Below are positions 18,501 through 26,703 of a DNA stretch of 64,000 nt, piece by piece. How positions within the stretch are numbered: the first letter of the stretch is position 1; each line of letters starts with the position of its first letter. The notes below the pieces were generated by a model, which saw nothing but the letters and a program-made list of their open reading frames with translations, ran no database searches and had not been told where the DNA came from. Both the position numbers and the translations under genes were made by a program. The stretch comes from Bryobacterales bacterium (GTDB taxonomy: Bacteria; Acidobacteriota; Terriglobia; Bryobacterales; Bryobacteraceae), in contig JADKID010000007.1 of assembly GCA_016721425.1 (NCBI GenBank), forward strand, positions 558,001 through 622,000. Reading direction: 5' to 3'.

Positions 18501-20517
18501 CTGGTTGGGCAACGGCCGCTACTGGTCGCCGCGGGCCGCCGTCGTCCCCACCAAAACGCTCACTTACGGCGCCCCGCGGCTGCGCCTCCAGATCGAGCTG
18601 GAGTACGCAGGCGGGCGCCGCGAGACCATCTCCACCGACGAAACCTGGAAGCTCACCGCTGCCGGTCCGCTCAGCGCCAACAACGAATACGACGGCGAGG
18701 AGTACGACGCGCGTCTAGAGCCGGAGGGCTGGTCCCGCGCCGGATTCAACGACAGCGCCTGGCAACGCGCGCCAGTTCTCGAGGCGCCGAAAGGAGCACT
18801 CACCGCGCAGATGGCCGAGCCGCTGCGCGTCACGGAAACGCTACAGCCCTACACGATCACAGCGCTGCGCCCTGGCGTCACTATTATCGACATGGGGCAG
18901 AACATGGTGGGCTGGGTGCGGCTGAAGCTGGACGGTCCGCGTGGCACCCAGGTGAGGATTCGCCATGCCGAGACCCTCAAGGCCGACGGCTCGCTGTACC
19001 TCGACAATCTGCGTTCGGCGCGTGCCACCAATCTGTATACGCTGAAGGGCGGCGGCCCGGAGATCTGGGAGCCCCGCTTCACCTATCACGGATTCCGCTA
19101 TGTGGAGGTCGCGAACTACCCCGGCACGCTGACGGCGGACCGCATTGAGGGCCGCGTGGTGCATGACGACCTGGCGCGGGCCGGCGAGTTTGAATCCTCC
19201 GATGCGCTGCTCAACAAGATCCACCGCAATATCTTCTGGGGCATCCGCGGCAACTACCGCAGCATCCCTACGGATTGCCCGCAGCGCGACGAGCGCCAGG
19301 GCTGGCTGGGCGACCGCAGCGTTGTAAGCCGTAGCGAATCTTATCTCTACAACGTCGCCGCCTTCTACACCAAGTTCGTCACCGACATCGCCGACGCCCA
19401 GCGCCCCTCCGGCTCCGTTCCCGACGTCGTGCCCAACTACTGGCCCATGTACAACGACGGCATCGTCTGGCCCAGCACGTTCATCCTCGGCCCGGCGACG
19501 ATCTATGAGCAGTACGGAGACGCCCGCGTGATCCAGCGGAACTATCCGGCGATGAAGAAGTGGATCGAGTACATGCGCACCTTCCTCAAGGACGGCATCA
19601 TGCCGAAGAACACCTATGGCGACTGGTGTGTCCCGCCGGAAAAACCGGAGCTGATCCATTCGCAGGATCCGGCGCGGCAGACGCAAGGCGCACTGCTCAG
19701 CACGGCCTACTACCACCACATGCTAAAGCTAATGAGCCAGTACGCGGGCATGGCCGGAAAACCCGAAGATGCGAAGGATTACGAAACGCTGGCAGCCCAG
19801 ACCAAGGCCGCGTTTGTCGCGAAGTACTTCAACGAGGGCGCGTCGAAGTTCGACAACGGCACGCAAACCTCGGCCATCCTGCCGCTGGCGTTCGACCTGG
19901 TGCCCAGGGCGAGCCGTACAGCGGTCTTTGACGGCCTTGTGCGCAAGATCGAGCAGGAGAGCGGCAACCACGTCGGCGTCGGCCTGGTGGGCGCCCAGTG
20001 GCTCATGCGGACCCTCTCCGCCAACGGCCGCGCCGATCTGGCGTTCACCATCGCCACACAGAAGACCTATCCCGGCTGGGGCTACATGGTGGGCAAGGGC
20101 GCCACGACGATCTGGGAGCTTTGGAACGGCGATACGGCCGATCCAGCGATGAACTCCGCCAATCACGTGATGCAGGTGGGCGACCTGGGTGTTTGGATGT
20201 ACGAATATCTTGCCGGCATCCGGCCCGATCCGGCGCAACCCGGATTCCGCCACTTCTACATCAAACCAGAGCCGGCCAAGGGTTTGTCGTTCGCCAGGGC
20301 GGCGCACAGGTCCCCATATGGCGAGATCCGCAGTGAGTGGAGGCGCGGCCCCAACGGACTCACGCTGGATGTGACCGTTCCGCCTAACACCACCGCCACC
20401 ATCGAAGTGCCTGGCGCTAGTGCAACGGAAGCGGGCGGATTGCCACCATCTTCGTCAACGGACAAGATCACGCGTTTTGAGGCGGGCTCCGGCACCTACG
20501 CGTTCAGCGTGAAATAG
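15571..20517 (+). CDS. Secreted fusion: beta-propeller glycosidase-like domain, two VOC domains, GH78 alpha-L-rhamnosidase
   Basis: This single uninterrupted frame of 1648 residues has a signal peptide (residues 1-17). Residues 20-310 form a five-bladed propeller like GH43 or GH130 enzymes (KDPSVIRFDGRYLMYFS, QDCIEAPSVVRRG). Two VOC/glyoxalase-like domains follow, at about 322-440 (GVAHIAIFSRDVEASRRFYT) and 460-595 (RLAHVGIISLGLDKSMEFY). From about 613 the rest is a full GH78 rhamnosidase, with the N-terminal strand LRCEYRVNPLGIDETEPRLS, the acid-site region DCPQRDERQGWLGD (about 1235) and the base-site region TIWELWNGDT (Glu near 1516). GH78 releases terminal rhamnose. Propeller or VOC domains in one chain with GH78 are not an arrangement I know. 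The frame and codon use are continuous across the joins. Confidence 0.88.
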   Translation: MRSSILALACLTLPVFSQTPEMKWGDSSRLGRPFAKDPSVIRFDGRYLMYFSLPGAADSATGWSVGIAESKDLKNWARIGEVAPAAEYEKKGLAAPQALVVEGKVHLFYQTYGNGPKDAICHAVSPDGLHFTRDATNPIWHPTGTWTAGRAIDAEVVEFQDKWFLYAATRDPGMKIQMLTGAWAPKAKGFSRDAWTQIGDGPLLKPELPWEQDCIEAPSVVRRGSELVMFYAGAYNNAPQQIGVATSRDGMHWVRASQEPFLRTGAPGSWNESESGHPGIFTDTDGQSYLFFQGNNDKGKTWYLSYVRIGWKDNRPLIRPRILGVAHIAIFSRDVEASRRFYTGLLGYQEAFDLKNPDGSLSLTFFKINERQYIEVFPEKEAGSDRLNHIALEVDNAEAMRALMAAYGIKVPASVPKGRTRNSNFTVKDPDGHGVEIVQYEPDSASSQARGKFLPAGRISNRLAHVGIISLGLDKSMEFYRDMLGFQETWRGSRDGKVLNWVNLKVPDGEDYIELMLEKEMPAAHKRGTAHHLCLFVDDIAKSKAELESRPAMKQYTQPREIRTGINRKRQLNLYDPDGTRSELMEPNTVDGKLVPPSQAAPPNASARAASVTPAELRCEYRVNPLGIDETEPRLSWILNPTDPRARGLKQTAYRIVASSTPGGSGDLWDSGRQSSAQSTLVPYAGKTLVSGQPVYWRVQVWDQAGGASAWSETAHWSMGLLKAEDWKGKWIGLEQTGTWRNPRSPFHQITAARWIWFNEGDPAKQAPAAVRWFRTKISVPANRTLKHAQFVLGADNEFSLQVNGAAAGRGNASVLPEVIDVTTALKPGENTLMVRARNTKADSAGVIGGLRLDFTEGEPIQLLTGAAWESAQNESGPWSAAKELGAYGMEPWGDVGFKEEHALPARMLRKEFTAAAGLIRATAYVSGLGLSEMELNGAKVGDHVLSPGLTDYDKRALYVTYDVTSQISAGRNAIGVWLGNGRYWSPRAAVVPTKTLTYGAPRLRLQIELEYAGGRRETISTDETWKLTAAGPLSANNEYDGEEYDARLEPEGWSRAGFNDSAWQRAPVLEAPKGALTAQMAEPLRVTETLQPYTITALRPGVTIIDMGQNMVGWVRLKLDGPRGTQVRIRHAETLKADGSLYLDNLRSARATNLYTLKGGGPEIWEPRFTYHGFRYVEVANYPGTLTADRIEGRVVHDDLARAGEFESSDALLNKIHRNIFWGIRGNYRSIPTDCPQRDERQGWLGDRSVVSRSESYLYNVAAFYTKFVTDIADAQRPSGSVPDVVPNYWPMYNDGIVWPSTFILGPATIYEQYGDARVIQRNYPAMKKWIEYMRTFLKDGIMPKNTYGDWCVPPEKPELIHSQDPARQTQGALLSTAYYHHMLKLMSQYAGMAGKPEDAKDYETLAAQTKAAFVAKYFNEGASKFDNGTQTSAILPLAFDLVPRASRTAVFDGLVRKIEQESGNHVGVGLVGAQWLMRTLSANGRADLAFTIATQKTYPGWGYMVGKGATTIWELWNGDTADPAMNSANHVMQVGDLGVWMYEYLAGIRPDPAQPGFRHFYIKPEPAKGLSFARAAHRSPYGEIRSEWRRGPNGLTLDVTVPPNTTATIEVPGASATEAGGLPPSSSTDKITRFEAGSGTYAFSVK

Positions 20518-21189
20518 CTAGACGCAGCCGGCCAACAGCAGATACAACGGCTCCTCATCCTGTGGGATGGGGAGCAGCATTTTCAGTGACGTCGGATCAA
20601 ACTTGCCGAGCCCGATGGAGCCAAGCCCCAGCGCCGTGGCCTGCAGGCTGAAATTCTGGCCAATGTGGCCGGCCTCCATGGCCGCGAGCCGCTGGCTGCC
20701 CTCGCCGAATTCGCGCAGCAGCCGGCGATAGTAGCCGGTCAGCACGACAAGCAGCGCAGACTGTCCCACGCACTGCTGATCCGCCGCTGCCTTCTCCAGC
20801 CGGCGGCGCTTGTCGCCCCGTGCCAGCAGCGAGAGGTCGTGGCGGTCTACATCGTAGCTATAGAAACCCGCCGTCAAGCCCTCCACGTTGGCCGCCATCA
20901 CATACGCGCGAACCGGGAACACAGCACCGGCCGAGGGGGCCGTCCGCAATCCAGCCGGGTTGGTGGCGCCCATTGCGGCCCACAGCAACTGACTGGCCTG
21001 CTGCAGACTCAAGGGTTGCTCCGTATAGTCGCGCACGGACCGGCGCTGCCGCAGACACGTCTCCAGCGGCACTGTCCCCTCCAGCGAGGGCGCCGGCAGC
21101 GCGGTACGCACGGACGGTGCACTCTTGGCGCGCAGGCCGCGGAGGGCGGAAGAGACCAGTGGCTGTGCGTTCGGCGAAGGGAGCTTCAT
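20518..21189 (-). CDS. SagB-type nitroreductase-family protein
   Basis: This 223-residue FMN-binding fold has the SagB-like pattern: QRRSVRDYTEQPLSLQQASQ with the conserved RRSxRxY, then APSAGAVFPVRAYV, then AMEAGHIGQNFSLQATALGL and a C-terminal loop. SagB-type proteins oxidise azoline rings in some peptide maturation pathways, but many stand alone. No YcaO or precursor peptide gene is nearby, so a general oxidoreductase is more likely. Its stop codon abuts the stop of the convergent rhamnosidase fusion. Confidence 0.8.
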   Translation of the reverse strand: MKLPSPNAQPLVSSALRGLRAKSAPSVRTALPAPSLEGTVPLETCLRQRRSVRDYTEQPLSLQQASQLLWAAMGATNPAGLRTAPSAGAVFPVRAYVMAANVEGLTAGFYSYDVDRHDLSLLARGDKRRRLEKAAADQQCVGQSALLVVLTGYYRRLLREFGEGSQRLAAMEAGHIGQNFSLQATALGLGSIGLGKFDPTSLKMLLPIPQDEEPLYLLLAGCV

Positions 21190-21264
21190 CAGGGTAGATT
21201 CAGGTTAACAAATTTGATTGGATAGTTCCAGAACTTTTAGTCCTGAATCGAAGTCCGATCCGCC

Positions 21265-21630
21265 TTAGCCCGCGGCCGGACCCGCGTAGACACACCCGGA
21301 CGTGCACGTCTCGCGCACTTCCACCTTGCTGAGCTGCGGCAGCGCAGGCTTCAGTTGCTCCCAGATCCACACGGCAACGCGCTCGCTGGTGGGGTTTTCC
21401 AGTCCTTCGATGTCGTTCAGGTAGTAGTGATCCAGGCGCTCAATGACGGGTTTCACGACGCTCTTGAGATCCGCAAAGTCCATCACCCAGCCCAAGTTAG
21501 TGTCCAGTTCGCCCTTCACATACACGCGGACGTGAAACGAGTGCCCGTGCAAACGCGAGCATTTGTGCTCAAGGGGCAGGTTGGGCAGCCGGTGAGCAGC
21601 CTCGAACGTGAATTCTTTGAAGATCTCCAT
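21265..21630 (-). CDS. queD: 6-carboxy-5,6,7,8-tetrahydropterin synthase
   Basis: The ATG at 21630 gives 121 residues starting MEIFKEFTFEAAHRLP. The zinc-ligand histidines are in AAHRL and LHGHSFH, and the catalytic Cys is in HKCSRLHGH. QueD converts dihydroneopterin triphosphate to carboxytetrahydropterin in queuosine/preQ0 synthesis. The tail holds the conserved Glu in VEVRETCTSGCVY. A TTG five codons upstream is the longer alternative. No queC, queE or preQ1 riboswitch is visible beside it. It diverges from the GHL6-type gene with 36 bp between starts. Confidence 0.93.
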   Translation of the reverse strand: MEIFKEFTFEAAHRLPNLPLEHKCSRLHGHSFHVRVYVKGELDTNLGWVMDFADLKSVVKPVIERLDHYYLNDIEGLENPTSERVAVWIWEQLKPALPQLSKVEVRETCTSGCVYAGPAAG

Positions 21631-21666
21631 GTGGCAGGCGGGCAAGTTTCAGGATAACATCGGCGC

Positions 21667-23769
21667 ATGGCAAAACCCTCCCGCCGCGAAATCATACAGT
21701 TAACGGCACTTTCCGCCACCGCGCCTTCGCTTACCGCCGCACCGGCCGCCTCGGGAATCTGGATCGATCCTAAGCTGCTCAGCCTGCCGGCGCGCCCGTG
21801 GCGCAAGATCCATCTCGACTTCCACAATTCCGCACACATCCCCAGGATCGGTGAGAAGTTCAACGCCAATGAGTTTGGCGACACGCTGCTGAAGGCCAAC
21901 GTGGATTCGGTGGTGGTCTTCGCCAAGGACATGCACGGCTACTTCTACTACCCTTCGAAGTACGGCCCGGTGCATCCTGGATTGAATTTCGATCTCCTGG
22001 GCGCGCAAGTGGAGGCATGCCGGGCTCGGAAGATCGCCGTGTACGCCTACCACTGCACAACGTGGGACAACTACCTGGCCGAGCACCACCCGGAGTGGCT
22101 GGTTTTCAAGCGCGACCGTACCACCTATCTCCCGAAGTTCGACCAGACTCCGGGCTGGACCGCGCTGTGCATCGCACAGGAGGGCTTCGTCGGCCTGATG
22201 GAGGCGCACACGCGCGAGTTCGTGTCGCGCTATCCAATCGACGGCGCCTGGTATGACATGCCGTATCCCATCGCCGGCGAGTGCTTCTGCGAGGAGTGCC
22301 TGTCGCAGTTGCGCGGGCGCGGGCTGGACCCCATGAATACCGAGGTGCAGCGCCGGCACAAGCAGGAGTTGGAGCGCAACTTCCTGAGGAGGCTCTATGA
22401 CACGGTGCAAGCGGTGCGACCCGGCTGCCAGGTGGACTTCAACAACCAGGCGGCGTTCGGTCTGAAGGATCGTGCGCAGTGGATGGACAACATTGACCTG
22501 GAGGCGCTGCCCTCGGCCGCGCAGTGGGGCTACTACTTCTTCCCGCTGGTGACGCGCTACGTGCGGACAATGGGCGTCAGCGCGTATGGCATGACCGGGC
22601 GATTCAAGGCATCGTGGGCCGATTTCGGCGGCCTGAAACTGCCGGCGCAACTCGATGTGGAGTGCGCCTCCATTGTGGCCAACGCAGCGCGCTGCGATAT
22701 CGGAGATCAGATGCCGCCCAGCGGCAAGCTGGACGCGGCAGTGTATCACGTGATCGGGAAGTCCTATGGCCGTATCAAAGCGCTGGAGCCGTATCTGGAG
22801 GGCGCGGCGCCGGTGACGGAAGCAGCCATGCTTGTCTCCGGCCTGCCGATCGACCGCTTGGGCCAGAGCCACGAACTGGGCATGGTGAAGCTGCTGACGG
22901 AGTGCCGCGTGCAGTTTGACTGCGTGGAGCCCGACGCGCCGTGGGAGCGCTACAGTCTGGTGATTCTGCCGGATCAACTGGCCGTGAATGCGGCGCTGGC
23001 GGAGCGGCTCGTGGCCTATGCGAGCAAAGGCGGCGCGCTGCTGGTGGCCGGCACAGCGGGCCTGCTGGCCGGCACGAAGGACTCCTGGCTTTCGCCATAC
23101 GGACTGACTGCGGCGGGCCCCTCGCCCTTCAAGCCGGCCTATCTGTTGCCGAAAGAGAGTTTCACGGGCGACATCCCCGCCTATGAATATGCGCTCTATG
23201 AGGGGTCGCACCAATATCGCGCCGCCGCGCCGGCGCGCGTGGTGGCGCAACTGGGCGAGCCTCTATTTCAGCGCTCGCCGCAGCACTTCACCAGTCACGC
23301 GCAGACTCCGTTCGACCATGCCACCGAGTATGCCGCCGTTGCGGTCAGCGGGCGCGTCGGGCTCTTTGCGTATCCGCTGGGGTTGCACTATTTCACGCAG
23401 GGCTATTGGATCGATCGCGCGGCGCTGAAGCACGTTCTGGCGTCGATTCTGCCTGGACAATTGGTATCGAGCAATGCGCCTGTCAGCAGTGAGGTCACGG
23501 TGACATTTCAGCAGAAGCCCCGGCCGCGCTACCTGGTTCATATCGTGAACTGGTCGGCCAACCGGGGTACGCCACGCCATCCTGTCTTCCATGAGGAACC
23601 GGTGACGCTGACAGACATCACAGTGCGTTTGCGTCGGCCCGTGACGGGCGGCGCCGCGCGGGCTGTGGTCTCCGGCCTGTCCTTGCCGTTGCGGCGGGCG
23701 GGCGGAGTGGTGGAGGTGACGGTGCCGCGCGTGCCGCTGCATGAGGTGCTGGTGTTCGAAGCTGAATAG
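21667..23769 (+). CDS. Tat-exported GHL6-type putative glycoside hydrolase
   Basis: This 700-residue protein has a twin-arginine leader (KPSRREIIQLTALSA). A TIM-barrel segment matches hypothetical glycosyl hydrolase family 6 (WRKIHLDFHNSAHIP, YAYHCTTWDNYLAEHHPEW, PIDGAWYDMPYPIAGECFC). The middle third resembles the GH42-type trimerisation (Rossmann-like) domain (YSLVILPDQLAVNAALAERL, LVAYASKGGALLVAGT), and the end is a beta-sandwich. Candidate acid residues lie in GAWYDMP and the FCEECL loop. The substrate is unknown; with the nearby rhamnosidase fusion it suggests plant or microbial polysaccharide breakdown. It ends near a strong hairpin shared with the convergent DUF3300 gene. Confidence 0.8.
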   Translation: MAKPSRREIIQLTALSATAPSLTAAPAASGIWIDPKLLSLPARPWRKIHLDFHNSAHIPRIGEKFNANEFGDTLLKANVDSVVVFAKDMHGYFYYPSKYGPVHPGLNFDLLGAQVEACRARKIAVYAYHCTTWDNYLAEHHPEWLVFKRDRTTYLPKFDQTPGWTALCIAQEGFVGLMEAHTREFVSRYPIDGAWYDMPYPIAGECFCEECLSQLRGRGLDPMNTEVQRRHKQELERNFLRRLYDTVQAVRPGCQVDFNNQAAFGLKDRAQWMDNIDLEALPSAAQWGYYFFPLVTRYVRTMGVSAYGMTGRFKASWADFGGLKLPAQLDVECASIVANAARCDIGDQMPPSGKLDAAVYHVIGKSYGRIKALEPYLEGAAPVTEAAMLVSGLPIDRLGQSHELGMVKLLTECRVQFDCVEPDAPWERYSLVILPDQLAVNAALAERLVAYASKGGALLVAGTAGLLAGTKDSWLSPYGLTAAGPSPFKPAYLLPKESFTGDIPAYEYALYEGSHQYRAAAPARVVAQLGEPLFQRSPQHFTSHAQTPFDHATEYAAVAVSGRVGLFAYPLGLHYFTQGYWIDRAALKHVLASILPGQLVSSNAPVSSEVTVTFQQKPRPRYLVHIVNWSANRGTPRHPVFHEEPVTLTDITVRLRRPVTGGAARAVVSGLSLPLRRAGGVVEVTVPRVPLHEVLVFEAE

Positions 23770-23773
23770 GCAA

Positions 23774-23802
23774 GAAAATGGCCCGGGCCGCAGCCCGGGC
23801 CA
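23774..23802 (-). terminator. Intrinsic terminator of the DUF3300 gene
   Basis: A perfect 10-bp stem TGGCCCGGGC / GCCCGGGCCA with a 4-nt CGCA loop (23779-23802) lies between two convergent stop codons. Read on the minus strand, the hairpin is followed directly by TTTTC (23778-23774), so it fits a Rho-independent terminator for the DUF3300 gene. On the plus strand there is no T tract. Confidence 0.7.
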
Positions 23803-23814
23803 GGAACTCAGGGC

Positions 23815-25575
23815 CTAGCGTTGACGGCCGCCGCCACCGCCGCCACCCGACGACCGGCCACCGCCGCCGCCGGAGAAGCCGCCGCCACCCGACGACCGGC
23901 CACCGCCGCCGCCGGAGAAGCCGCCGCCACCCGACGACCGGCCACCGCCGCCGCCGGAGAAGCCGCCGCCACCGGACGACCGGCCACCGCCGCCGCTGGA
24001 GAAGCCGCCGCCACCGGACGACCGGCCACCGCCGCCGCTGGAGAAGCCGCCGCCGGAAGACCGGCCCCCGCCGAACGACTGCGGAGCGGACGAACTCTGC
24101 CTGGGCGCGGAGAACGATCCGGACGACCGGCCGCCACCGAAACCACTGGAGCCCGTGGACGACCGCGGCGCCGAGTAGCTCTGGCTAGGCGCGGAGTATG
24201 CTCGCGACTGAGACGACTGGTTGCTACGCGGCGTGAAGGCTCCGGCCGAATACGACCGGTCATTCGATGATGAGCTGCGGTAGCCCTGCGTCGAGCCGCT
24301 GTTCCCACGCGACCCGCTGGTAAACGATCCATTGGACGCGCCCTGCCGGGCTGAGCCCGCATCACCGCGGGTGCTCCAACGCGCGCCCGATTGGCCGGAA
24401 CTCACGAATCCGCGGGAGTCCATCCGTGCGGCGGATTGGGTCCGGTTGCTGTCGCCGGAGCGCTGCCACCCGTTGGAATTGCCTGAATTGTAACCGCCTG
24501 CAGCCCTGCTGCTGCCGCCTGTGCTCTGCCAGTTGCCGCCCCGGCCCGAATCCGAACGGCCGCCGTTCCACTGGCTGCCACTGGTCCGTCCGCCGCCTGC
24601 ATACTGGCCGCCATTCACCCGGTTGTTGCCGCCATACCGGCCAGCGACGTTACGGTTCGGGTACGGGATGCCCCCACGATGACCGGAGTCATGCATCCAG
24701 GCGCTGCGGCCCCCACGGCCATAATCCCGATAGCTGTTCCAGCCCGAGTTGCCGTAATAGCCGCCCCGGTATCCATAGCGGTTGAAGAAGCCGATGTTGA
24801 CGGAAAGGCCGCCACCCCACCAGCCGCAATTCCAGCCCCATCCACCCCATCCGCCCCAACTCGGGTAGTAGGAGCTCATGTAGAGCGGTGAGCCGAAATA
24901 AAAACCCCAGCCGTATCCAGGCGGATACCACAGATCCGGATAGGCGCCCCACGCGGGCGTACCCCAGACGTAGGCGGGCTGGTAGATGGGCACGTAGATC
25001 ACCTGCGGATCGGCGGGCTCAATCTGGATGGCCGTCTGGCCCTCCTGCGTTTCCTCGCGCACCACCTGCTGCGGCGTGGTGGTCAACCTGCCGTTGTCCC
25101 GAGCCCGCACACGCAAAGTCTGCACGGCGCGCATCACATCGGCCTGCTGGGCCAGGAACGCATTCCCCAAGTCAGCAGTCCAGCGGATGTCGTTCGCCAG
25201 CAGCGCCAGCGCTTCGGGGAACGCCACCAGCGCCTGCACGGAGGGGTCCCAGTTCTGGGTCTTCGCGGCGTCGATCAGTTGCGAGCCCTGCAACCCCTTG
25301 TTTTGCGACAGCCACTGCTGCGCCTGCACGATCTCCAAGGGATACGTGCTGGCCGCCAGCACCTGGCTCAGCAGCGGGTCCGGATAGAGCGCGATGGGCG
25401 CGACCAGGTTGCTCAACTGCTCAGGCGCAAGCAGCGGCGCGGACTGCTGGTACTCGGGGCGCTCCGCAATCGGATCCGCAGGCCCCTGGGCAATGCTAGC
25501 CGGCGCAACCATCAGGAATGCGCAGGCGACCGTCGCCATCCGCCGATATGCTGTTCCACTGCATGGTGAGCTCAT
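23815..25575 (-). CDS. DUF3300 secreted protein with Gly/Ser-rich tandem repeat tail
   Basis: This 586-residue protein has a signal peptide (residues 10-30), then the DUF3300 domain (about 50-230), recognisable by LSNLVAPIALYPDPLLSQVL and ASTYPLEIVQAQQWL. Next is a Tyr/Trp/Gly-rich stretch (QPAYVWGTPAWGAYPDLWYP) and a long low-complexity Ser/Gly/Arg/Asn tail ending in five near-identical 14-residue repeats. DUF3300 proteins have no defined function; the tail suggests an extended, surface-exposed or aggregating segment. The start ATG at 25575 follows a good ribosome site (AAAGGTGG). A strong hairpin follows the stop. Confidence 0.88.
   Translation of the reverse strand: MSSPCSGTAYRRMATVACAFLMVAPASIAQGPADPIAERPEYQQSAPLLAPEQLSNLVAPIALYPDPLLSQVLAASTYPLEIVQAQQWLSQNKGLQGSQLIDAAKTQNWDPSVQALVAFPEALALLANDIRWTADLGNAFLAQQADVMRAVQTLRVRARDNGRLTTTPQQVVREETQEGQTAIQIEPADPQVIYVPIYQPAYVWGTPAWGAYPDLWYPPGYGWGFYFGSPLYMSSYYPSWGGWGGWGWNCGWWGGGLSVNIGFFNRYGYRGGYYGNSGWNSYRDYGRGGRSAWMHDSGHRGGIPYPNRNVAGRYGGNNRVNGGQYAGGGRTSGSQWNGGRSDSGRGGNWQSTGGSSRAAGGYNSGNSNGWQRSGDSNRTQSAARMDSRGFVSSGQSGARWSTRGDAGSARQGASNGSFTSGSRGNSGSTQGYRSSSSNDRSYSAGAFTPRSNQSSQSRAYSAPSQSYSAPRSSTGSSGFGGGRSSGSFSAPRQSSSAPQSFGGGRSSGGGFSSGGGGRSSGGGGFSSGGGGRSSGGGGFSGGGGGRSSGGGGFSGGGGGRSSGGGGFSGGGGGRSSGGGGGGGRQR
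23840..24049 (-). repeat. Five tandem 42-bp repeats inside the DUF3300 gene
   Basis: The word CGACCGGCCACCGCCGCC recurs every 42 bp, encoding units of the form RSSGGGGFSxGGGG. Units differ at only a few positions (GGA/GCT, CCC/CCG), implying recent expansion. Because 42 is a multiple of three, copy-number change alters tail length without breaking the frame. Confidence 0.85.
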
Positions 25576-25687
25576 CTGCTACCACCTTTCGTGTCTCTAT
25601 CAGAGAGGCACGCCATATTACATGCAAGCCGAGGTCCGTACTCAACCGATTGTAAACGAAGCGTTTATCCTTCAGCCGGAACGTAAA

Positions 25688-25709
25688 CTCTGGCCGCCTA
25701 CCACCAGAG
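25688..25709 (-). terminator. Weak terminator-like hairpin after DUF302 gene
   Basis: CTCTGG and CCAGAG arms (6 bp, 10-nt loop) are followed on the minus strand by TTTAC. The hairpin lies 30 bp past the DUF302 stop. The stem is short and the T tract poor, so this is only suggestive. Confidence 0.3.
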
Positions 25710-25738
25710 CGGTTGGAAACCACCAGCCCGGTTGGTGA

Positions 25739-26122
25739 TCACACGGTCTCGTCGATGATGGCCTTCATGGCCTGCTCTACCTCAGATGCGGTGGCCGTCA
25801 TGGCCGGAGAGGAGCTAAAGGCCGTCATCAGTGCGGTGGGCAGCACGGTGGCCACCTCCATCTGCCCGCCCGCCGAGTAGATGGAAATCCGGCACGGCAA
25901 CGCGGTGGAGACCTCCATGTTCTCCAGCAGGACCGTCTTCGCGTGGTGGGGATTGCACACCTCGTACACGCGAACTTCGGCGTCGAAGGCGACACCCTTA
26001 TTGGCCATCGCCTGCCTGAGATCGTGGACGCCAAGCACTCCGAACTGGTGCCGTGTGGCGGCTTCGCGCAGTGCTGCGTCCAATTCCTCCAGTGTTTTGA
26101 GACTCGATTTGCGGTAGACCAT
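25739..26122 (-). CDS. DUF302 domain protein
   Basis: This 127-residue single-domain protein has the DUF302 pattern: ALREAATRHQFGVLGVHDLR near the start, then VRVYEVCNPHHAKTVLLENM and the LPCRISIYSAGGQMEVATV block. The fold is a swapped dimer with hydrophobic pockets; no catalytic role is established. An AAGGAGA ribosome site precedes the ATG at 26122. It is followed at 163 bp by the DUF3300 gene on the same strand, with weak hairpins between them, so it is probably transcribed on its own. Confidence 0.88.
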   Translation of the reverse strand: MVYRKSSLKTLEELDAALREAATRHQFGVLGVHDLRQAMANKGVAFDAEVRVYEVCNPHHAKTVLLENMEVSTALPCRISIYSAGGQMEVATVLPTALMTAFSSSPAMTATASEVEQAMKAIIDETV

Positions 26123-26202
26123 TTGGCAATCTCCTTGTGGTGGACGATTCCGGCAAGCCCAGCCGTCACTTTCGGGGAACGCCCTCGACCGTCTCCTTTA
26201 GA

Positions 26203-26703
26203 CTATAGCCCCCAGTTCGCTGCCTGCAAGTGAGCGAAATTAAAGACCGCCGTGCCTTGCTGGGCGAGCGCGACATACAAGTCGAGGTCGTCTGTCAGGA
26301 CTGCGCACCTTTGCTCTTGCGAAGCGGCGGCGATTGCCGCATCGACAAGCCCGAGCCTCTGATAGTACCCATTCTGACAGGCCAGAATGCTGGGCACCGC
26401 CGGTTCTTGGAGGGTCTCCAACGCCGCCTTCAGGACGAGCCTAGCCATTAGCCGTTCCGGCCCAGTCATATCAGTCAGGTTGCTCACTTCTGCCATGACA
26501 TGCGGCAGTGTGTAGAGGGGTGTGAAGTACCCGATCACGCGGCAGAGCAGGTCAAAGTCGGAGTGGGTGTACCTGCTGGTTCTCTTGAAATTGCTAATGC
26601 GGTCAGGGTTAACAGTGCCAACGACGAACAATACCAAGAGATTCGTATCGATGAGCAAACCGGCACGATTGTCAAGGCTCGACCACGGCTCAACCGAATT
26701 CAT
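26203..26703 (-). CDS. PIN-domain protein (putative ribonuclease)
   Basis: This 166-residue protein has PIN acidic positions: Asp in GLLIDTNLLVLF, a central Glu in HVMAEVSNL, Asp in GLVDAAIAAAS and the C-terminal VLTDDLDLY. PIN domains cut RNA with a Mg-dependent acidic site and often act as VapC toxins. It is longer than typical VapC (about 130 residues). Its start overlaps by 4 bp the stop of an 89-residue gene upstream, an arrangement reminiscent of a toxin-antitoxin pair. The upstream protein is not a recognisable antitoxin, so this is a hypothesis. Confidence 0.75.
   Translation of the reverse strand: MNSVEPWSSLDNRAGLLIDTNLLVLFVVGTVNPDRISNFKRTSRYTHSDFDLLCRVIGYFTPLYTLPHVMAEVSNLTDMTGPERLMARLVLKAALETLQEPAVPSILACQNGYYQRLGLVDAAIAAASQEQRCAVLTDDLDLYVALAQQGTAVFNFAHLQAANWGL

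Noticed and set aside
21631..21666. preQ1-type riboswitch before queD
   Set aside because: The region is only 36 bp, shared with a divergent gene, and shows no preQ1 aptamer pattern.
21700..23250. Minus-strand open frame of 516 codons
   Set aside because: It is antisense to the GHL6-type gene, which has a Tat leader and family motifs. The antisense product is rich in Arg/His with no domain.
23830..24060. Regularly spaced GC-rich repeats resembling a CRISPR array
   Set aside because: The repeats are directly adjacent with no unique spacers and encode Gly/Ser units in frame with the DUF3300 protein.
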